Shown here piece by piece: positions 60,365-64,000 of a stretch of 64,000 nucleotides of DNA. The notes under the pieces were generated by a model, which saw only the letters and a program-made list of their open reading frames with translations, did not search any database and was not told the origin of the DNA. The DNA is from JACPJP01 sp964650285. Its GTDB lineage: Archaea > Nanobdellota > Nanobdellia > Woesearchaeales > GW2011-AR4. Location: NCBI GenBank assembly GCA_964650285.1, contig CAZYSP010000005.1, forward strand, positions 4,254 through 68,253. The letters are read 5' to 3'. The position numbers were made by a program, and so were the translations under genes. The stretch's first letter is position 1. Each line of letters starts with the position of its first letter.

Positions 60365-61114
60365 ATGACCAAGCCTAAAATCGCTATAAGTCTGGATAAA
60401 AGTCTGCTTGATTTGGTAGACAGCAAGGTAGATGGTTCAATAATAAGGTCAAGAAGCCAGGCAATGGAGTTTTTTCTGAAAAAAGGATTGCAGGAACAGT
60501 CTATAAACACAGCTGTTTTGTTGATTAAAGGAGAACATCAAAAAAATCTGTTGAAGAAGTTAAAAGGAAAATCTTTGATAAAAAACCAGCTTGATTTTTT
60601 TGCAAAATACGGCATAAATAATGTTTATATTATTACCCAGCATACAAAGAATATTAATTTATTATTAAATGAGATTTCTGATGCAAAAATTAATGTTGAT
60701 ATTGTTGAAAAAGAGGCAAAGGGAAATGCACAGGCCTTACAAGCTATAAAGGATAAAATAAAAAACAGCTTTATAGCAATGTCAGGAGACACTTACAATA
60801 ATTTTGATCTGTTAAAAATGATAAAGAAGCATCTGGAGATGGATAAATTGGCTACAATGGGATTAATGACAAGAGAAAAGATAGCGGGCTATGGCACTGC
60901 AATCTTGGATGGAGATTTTATTGCTGATTTCCAGGAAAAACCCAAGCAAAGCTCTACAAATATTGTGAATGCCGGAATTTATATCTTCAAGCCAGAAGTT
61001 TTTGAGTTGTTTGAAAATGTTAACAGCCTAGAAAAAGATTTATTTCCTAAATTAGCAAGATTAAAACAGCTGATTGGTTTTTTTACTTATGGGGAATATG
61101 AGCATTTAGAATAA
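60365..61114 (+). CDS. ribbon-helix-helix domain fused to degenerate sugar nucleotidyltransferase domain
   Basis: A 249-residue protein (ATG 60365; ATG 60338 would lie within the dyad and TATA region). Residues about 4-44 resemble a ribbon-helix-helix DNA-binding domain (KIAISLDKSLLDLVDSKV, then SRSQAMEFFLKKGL). The rest is a sugar-1-phosphate nucleotidyltransferase fold with NQLDFFAKYGINNVYIIT, SGDTYNN and QEKPKQSSTNIVNAGIY. The glycine-rich G-x-G-T-R nucleotide loop is lost (LLIKGEHQKN), and the chain stops at GFFTYGEYEH. It is more likely a sensor-regulator than an enzyme. It is divergent from the hld operon. Confidence 0.7.
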   Translation: MTKPKIAISLDKSLLDLVDSKVDGSIIRSRSQAMEFFLKKGLQEQSINTAVLLIKGEHQKNLLKKLKGKSLIKNQLDFFAKYGINNVYIITQHTKNINLLLNEISDAKINVDIVEKEAKGNAQALQAIKDKIKNSFIAMSGDTYNNFDLLKMIKKHLEMDKLATMGLMTREKIAGYGTAILDGDFIADFQEKPKQSSTNIVNAGIYIFKPEVFELFENVNSLEKDLFPKLARLKQLIGFFTYGEYEHLE

Positions 61115-62284
61115 TCATTTCCTTTTTCTTTCCATAATCTTACCAACTATCTGCGTAACATCAGAAACCTGTATTTTTTTTACGCATGCGTTTTCCATTC
61201 CATACCTACATTCACCAACCTGACCTTTATGGACATTGATGCAGGCATTTTGAAAAGTAAGCGGCACACTACGTGCGAGGCGGGATTTTTTATAAACAGA
61301 GAAATTGTTTTTTCCAAATGGAGCAAACCTTATAGGAAGATTGCATCCAAAAAGTCCTATTGTTGAAACATGCTGCGCTGCGGAGACGTGCATTGGCCCG
61401 GAATCATTTCCAATAAATAATTTGCATAATGAAATTAAATAAAACATTTCCCTAGTGTTTATCAGACCTGCAATATTGAAAGAATTATTTTTGTTAATAA
61501 TTAATTCCTGCAACTGATTGATTATTTTTTTTTCTTCTTTATTTCCAATCAAAATTATTTTTGCCCTATATTTTTTAATCAACTGATCTGCTAATTTGGC
61601 AAATCTTTCTTTTGGCCACATTCTTGATTTTGCTGACTCAGCTGCGCCAACTCCAAAGCCAACAAGAAAATCTTTTTTCCCAATATTAAATTTTTTTAAT
61701 AAATTATCAATATTTTTTTTATCATTTTTTGAATAATTAAGTTTTGGCAATTTATCAATCTTTGATTTAATATTTAATGGTTTAAGAAGGTCCAGGAAAG
61801 TGTAAATAACATGCTGCTTGTCATTATAGGTTATTGTTTCAGTATATAATTTTGACCTGATGCCATGAGAATATCCAATTCTTTCTTTGCCTGTGTAAAA
61901 GGCTATTATTGCGGAAATATTTAGGTACTCTTCCATATCTATGACAAGATCATATTTTCTTAAATTTCTTAAAATAAATAATTTGATAGAAAACGGATTT
62001 AATTTCAGAACTTTTACATTGTTAATAAATTTATTTTTATAATAAACTTCCCTGTTTCTTTCAGTCACTAAAATATCTATATTGCTTTTTTTATATTGCT
62101 TTCTTAATGCTTGTATTGCAGGGAGCGTTAATATTGTCTCCCCTATGCCCCACAACTGGATGATTAATACTCTATTATATTTGTTGATTTTTTTATGCCT
62201 AAACAGCCTGTTTATGGATAGGAATAAACACAATAAGGAACCAACATATTTATCCAGAAATTTTATTGTATTGACAGATATCAT
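61115..62284 (-). CDS. GT9 family glycosyltransferase (heptosyltransferase-like)
   Basis: A 389-residue GT-B enzyme. VLIIQLWGIGETILTLPAIQALRKQYKKS near residue 38 is the GT9 start (G-I-G-E/D), and IILIGNKEEKKIINQL plus GNDSGPMHVSAAQHVSTIGLFG give the nucleotide-sugar site. The N-terminus is preceded by about 35 hydrophobic and basic residues, perhaps a membrane-association segment. The C-terminus has several Cys (FQNACINVHKG, GECRYGMENACV) that could bind a metal. It is convergent with the RHH gene, with no space between stops, and is a candidate user of ADP-heptose. Confidence 0.86.
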   Translation of the reverse strand: MISVNTIKFLDKYVGSLLCLFLSINRLFRHKKINKYNRVLIIQLWGIGETILTLPAIQALRKQYKKSNIDILVTERNREVYYKNKFINNVKVLKLNPFSIKLFILRNLRKYDLVIDMEEYLNISAIIAFYTGKERIGYSHGIRSKLYTETITYNDKQHVIYTFLDLLKPLNIKSKIDKLPKLNYSKNDKKNIDNLLKKFNIGKKDFLVGFGVGAAESAKSRMWPKERFAKLADQLIKKYRAKIILIGNKEEKKIINQLQELIINKNNSFNIAGLINTREMFYLISLCKLFIGNDSGPMHVSAAQHVSTIGLFGCNLPIRFAPFGKNNFSVYKKSRLARSVPLTFQNACINVHKGQVGECRYGMENACVKKIQVSDVTQIVGKIMERKRK

Positions 62285-62617
62285 TTATTTTCTTTTTAGA
62301 GCTACATTCCTAACTACTTCTTCAAGCTTTTTTTGGTTTTTTCTCATTAGAGTGTATGTGTAGAAGATAACAAATATCAGGAAAAGAAATCCAGTAATTA
62401 TGAAAAAATCCAATGTCCTTGAGATACTTAATGTACCAAGTACTGGATCCAGGATTTGCGGGAATAAAGTAATGATTACAAATATGCCCCAGAATATGAA
62501 CCAGAAACTATACTCTTTTATTGTGAATTCCCTTCTTTTGTATTGCAGGAATGTATAGTACATCATAAAAAATCCAAATAAAATGCCTATGATCTGAATG
62601 CCCAGTATTGTCGCCAT
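62285..62617 (-). CDS. DUF2304 membrane protein
   Basis: A 110-residue protein with three hydrophobic helices (about 5-25, 36-57, 68-90) and a charged C-terminal tail. The Y-K-R-R-E-F-T-I-K-E-Y-S-F-W segment between helices one and two fits DUF2304. The family is frequently adjacent to DPM1-like GT2 genes, as here (62804), and may supply the missing membrane part. Its end abuts the GT9 start directly. Confidence 0.75.
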   Translation of the reverse strand: MATILGIQIIGILFGFFMMYYTFLQYKRREFTIKEYSFWFIFWGIFVIITLFPQILDPVLGTLSISRTLDFFIITGFLFLIFVIFYTYTLMRKNQKKLEEVVRNVALKRK

Positions 62618-62661
62618 TTTTATTTTAGCTATTTTAGTCTTATTTAAATAAATTTTTCTTT

Positions 62662-62801
62662 GGGCTATGCCGCAGCCGCACTGAAGTCAAAATGCTGCAT
62701 CTTGATTACTTTTTGTGAAAAATTTGATAATGATACTCAGCATTTTAATTTCACATTTAGCGTGCTTTTGCCCGCCCGCCACCCCTGAATTGGCATAGCC
62801 C
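62662..62801. repeat. nested palindromic element upstream of DUF2304
   Basis: GGGCTATGCC (62662-62671) pairs perfectly with GGCATAGCCC (62792-62801), bounding about 140 bases with local GC-rich runs unlike the surroundings. Inside, AAAATGCTG (62689-62697) pairs with CAGCATTTT (62738-62746), and TGTGAAA (62714-62720) with TTTCACA (62749-62755). It starts right after the stop of the GT2 gene (62804, minus strand). A MITE-like or structured element; not the same sequence as 5880-6062. Confidence 0.5.
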
Positions 62802-62803
62802 TT

Positions 62804-63466
62804 TTATATATTGTTTAATTTCCACAGCAATAAATTAAAGGCAATTTTTACCCCGTCAATTACTGTAGTGCCTTTGTACTTGTCCGAGTAAATTGTCTTT
62901 ATGGGAATTTCTGTGTAAGATAATTTATATTTGCCTATCTTCGCTATCATCTCGCTTTCCATGCTGTAATCAGACGCATTCCACCTTAACTTCCTATAAG
63001 CTTTTGCGGTAAAAGCTCTATATCCGCATTGGCCATCCTTGATTTTAATGCCATATAAAAAACTTATTGTTTTGTTAAGAAACCAATTTCCAAATTTTAA
63101 TATAAAAGGCATATTTTTATTCGACTTTCTGTATGCAAGCACTACATCATATTTTTTTAGTTTTTCCAGAAATTTTGGAATTTCATTTGGGTCATGCTGT
63201 GCATCAGCATCTACCACAATTAAAATATCACCTTTATTTTTTACAGCATAATCACAACCTGTTTTTAATGCAGCACCCTTCCCAAGATTTACTAAATGTC
63301 TTAAGACAATAGCTTTGCTCTTTTTTGCCATATCTCTTGTTTTATCTTTGCTGCCGTCATCAACAACCACAATCTTATCAACATATTTCTTTGTTTTGTT
63401 AACTACCTTATTGATGCGCTTTTCCTCATTATATGCAGGTATTATCGCAAATATTTTCTTTTTCAT
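62804..63466 (-). CDS. DPM1-like GT2 glycosyltransferase
   Basis: A 220-residue DPM1-like enzyme. KKKIFAIIPAYNEEKRINKVV and VVVDDGSKDKTRDMA form the donor site, VVDADAQHDPNEIP has the D-A-D motif, and CGYRAFTAKAYRKL follows. The internal ATG at 63466 is chosen over the ATG at 63493, because a minus-strand TATA box (ATTTTTAAAT, 63492-63501) would place transcription start just before 63466. With DUF2304 downstream it probably makes a polyprenyl-phosphate sugar for the glycosylation pathway. Confidence 0.87.
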   Translation of the reverse strand: MKKKIFAIIPAYNEEKRINKVVNKTKKYVDKIVVVDDGSKDKTRDMAKKSKAIVLRHLVNLGKGAALKTGCDYAVKNKGDILIVVDADAQHDPNEIPKFLEKLKKYDVVLAYRKSNKNMPFILKFGNWFLNKTISFLYGIKIKDGQCGYRAFTAKAYRKLRWNASDYSMESEMIAKIGKYKLSYTEIPIKTIYSDKYKGTTVIDGVKIAFNLLLWKLNNI

Positions 63467-63500
63467 AGTTGTAAGAAGGTAAGTCCAGCACATTTAAAAA

Positions 63501-64000
63501 TTATTGGGTATTTTGAGAACTATCTGATTCTGAGGTATTTGTTTCATTTATTGGCTCTTCAAGCTCTTTTTCTTCGTCTTTTAACTCTGGTTTTGGAGTT
63601 TCAATAATATTTTTTTCTTTGCCTTCCCAGTCAACTTTCCATACAATAATATGTCCTCCAAAAACACTTCTCTCATCGCTGAATTTTTTGAAGTGCTTTA
63701 GCCCAATGCCATCCAACATAAACAACCGGTTAAATATGGATGCGCTTATTGCTGGCTGAAATATCATAGACCTATAACTGCCTGTGCTTGTTTCCAATAA
63801 AATATCTAGATTAAGGTTGCTACTCTCTATTTCTGTTTTACTTACATCATCATGGCTTGATATAACTAACGCGTTAGGCGTCGATGCACTGTCTCCCACC
63901 CTGCTATTTGATCTTTTATCATAATAACCGATTATCACATAAGTTTCTGCGATATTATTCTCATCTATAAAAGATGATTCTAAGATTATATCTTGATTAT
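63501..64000 (-). CDS. probable C-terminal part of AglB-type oligosaccharyltransferase (partial)
   Basis: The minus-strand frame is open from the stop at 63501 to the window edge at 64000, so only the C-terminal 165 or so residues are visible. ETYVIIGYYD near the visible start and SIFNRLFMLDGIGLKHFKKF followed by IIVWKVDW resemble the C-terminal end of archaeal AglB (STT3) enzymes, which transfer lipid-linked glycans to Asn. After that the chain becomes a Glu- and Ser-rich acidic tail. The active-site motifs (D-x-D, WWDYG) lie outside the window, so the call rests on the tail pattern and context. Confidence 0.6.
   Translation of the reverse strand, partial: NQDIILESSFIDENNIAETYVIIGYYDKRSNSRVGDSASTPNALVISSHDDVSKTEIESSNLNLDILLETSTGSYRSMIFQPAISASIFNRLFMLDGIGLKHFKKFSDERSVFGGHIIVWKVDWEGKEKNIIETPKPELKDEEKELEEPINETNTSESDSSQNTQ

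Noticed and set aside
1..64000. CRISPR arrays, tRNA and rRNA genes
   Set aside because: No regularly spaced direct repeats and no tRNA- or rRNA-like stretches were found on reading the intergenic regions.

Overview
This window is an AT-rich, densely packed surface-polysaccharide and protein-glycosylation region, most likely from an archaeon (a DPANN-type lineage such as Woesearchaeota or Pacearchaeota would fit, but the sequence alone does not fix the phylum). The archaeal reading rests on three things. TATA boxes lie about 20-30 bases upstream of start codons, with little or no leader and few Shine-Dalgarno sites. The last frame resembles the C-terminus of the archaeal oligosaccharyltransferase AglB. 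Archaeal-style AbrB and ribbon-helix-helix domains are fused to metabolic domains. No rRNA, tRNA, CRISPR array or transposase gene was seen. A 10-base run of N at 52917-52926 is an assembly gap inside one gene.

Layout. 1-4.4 kb: rmlB, rmlA, a UDP-galactopyranose-mutase-like flavoprotein and a GT4 glycosyltransferase. 4.5-10 kb: two sulfatase-fold proteins with Thr instead of the formylglycine Cys, a Wzx-type flippase and a membrane-anchored alpha/beta hydrolase. 10.2-14.7 kb: GDP-mannose dehydratase, a methyltransferase-GT2 fusion, a DegT aminotransferase and a sugar N-formyltransferase, suggesting GDP-N-formylperosamine. 14.8-17.2 kb: an SDR and a GT-C enzyme. 17.4-21.6 kb: a CotH/beta-helix, VTC and DUF4956 module. 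21.7-26.5 kb: an FkbM methyltransferase, a glycosyltransferase remnant, wecB, a DUF4346 protein, an epimerase and wecC (UDP-ManNAcA). 26.7-34.8 kb: an unusual cluster starting with an AbrB-cytidylyltransferase and a cytidylyltransferase-citrate synthase fusion, followed by a second citrate-synthase homologue, an HD hydrolase, a LicC/PntC-like nucleotidyltransferase, an asparagine synthase, an isochorismatase-fold hydrolase, an RmlD-like SDR and a methyltransferase.

34.8-56.8 kb: mostly minus-strand glycosyltransferases (GT2, GT4, GT9, GT-C), modifying enzymes (WbqC, PIG-L, GNAT), a YfhO protein and a divergent UDP-GlcNAc 2-epimerase. It includes a mirror-image pair of paralogous GT-C/small-membrane-protein modules and a B12-type radical SAM enzyme. 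56.8-60.2 kb: an ADP-heptose operon (HldC, GmhB, HldA-type kinase, HldD, cupin), with GT9 enzymes elsewhere in the window as possible users. 60.2-64 kb: a divergent ribbon-helix-helix/degenerate nucleotidyltransferase protein with matching inverted repeats at both divergent starts, then GT9, DUF2304, a DPM1-like GT2 and the probable AglB C-terminus.

Together the genes could make several activated sugars (dTDP-deoxysugar, GDP-N-formylperosamine, UDP-ManNAcA, ADP-heptose), assemble them on a lipid carrier, flip them outward and transfer them. Most notable are the citrate-synthase/cytidylyltransferase cluster, two putative regulators made of DNA-binding plus nucleotidyltransferase domains with operator-like dyads, the mirrored GT-C modules, and a dispersed palindromic repeat with one copy inserted in frame in a coding sequence.
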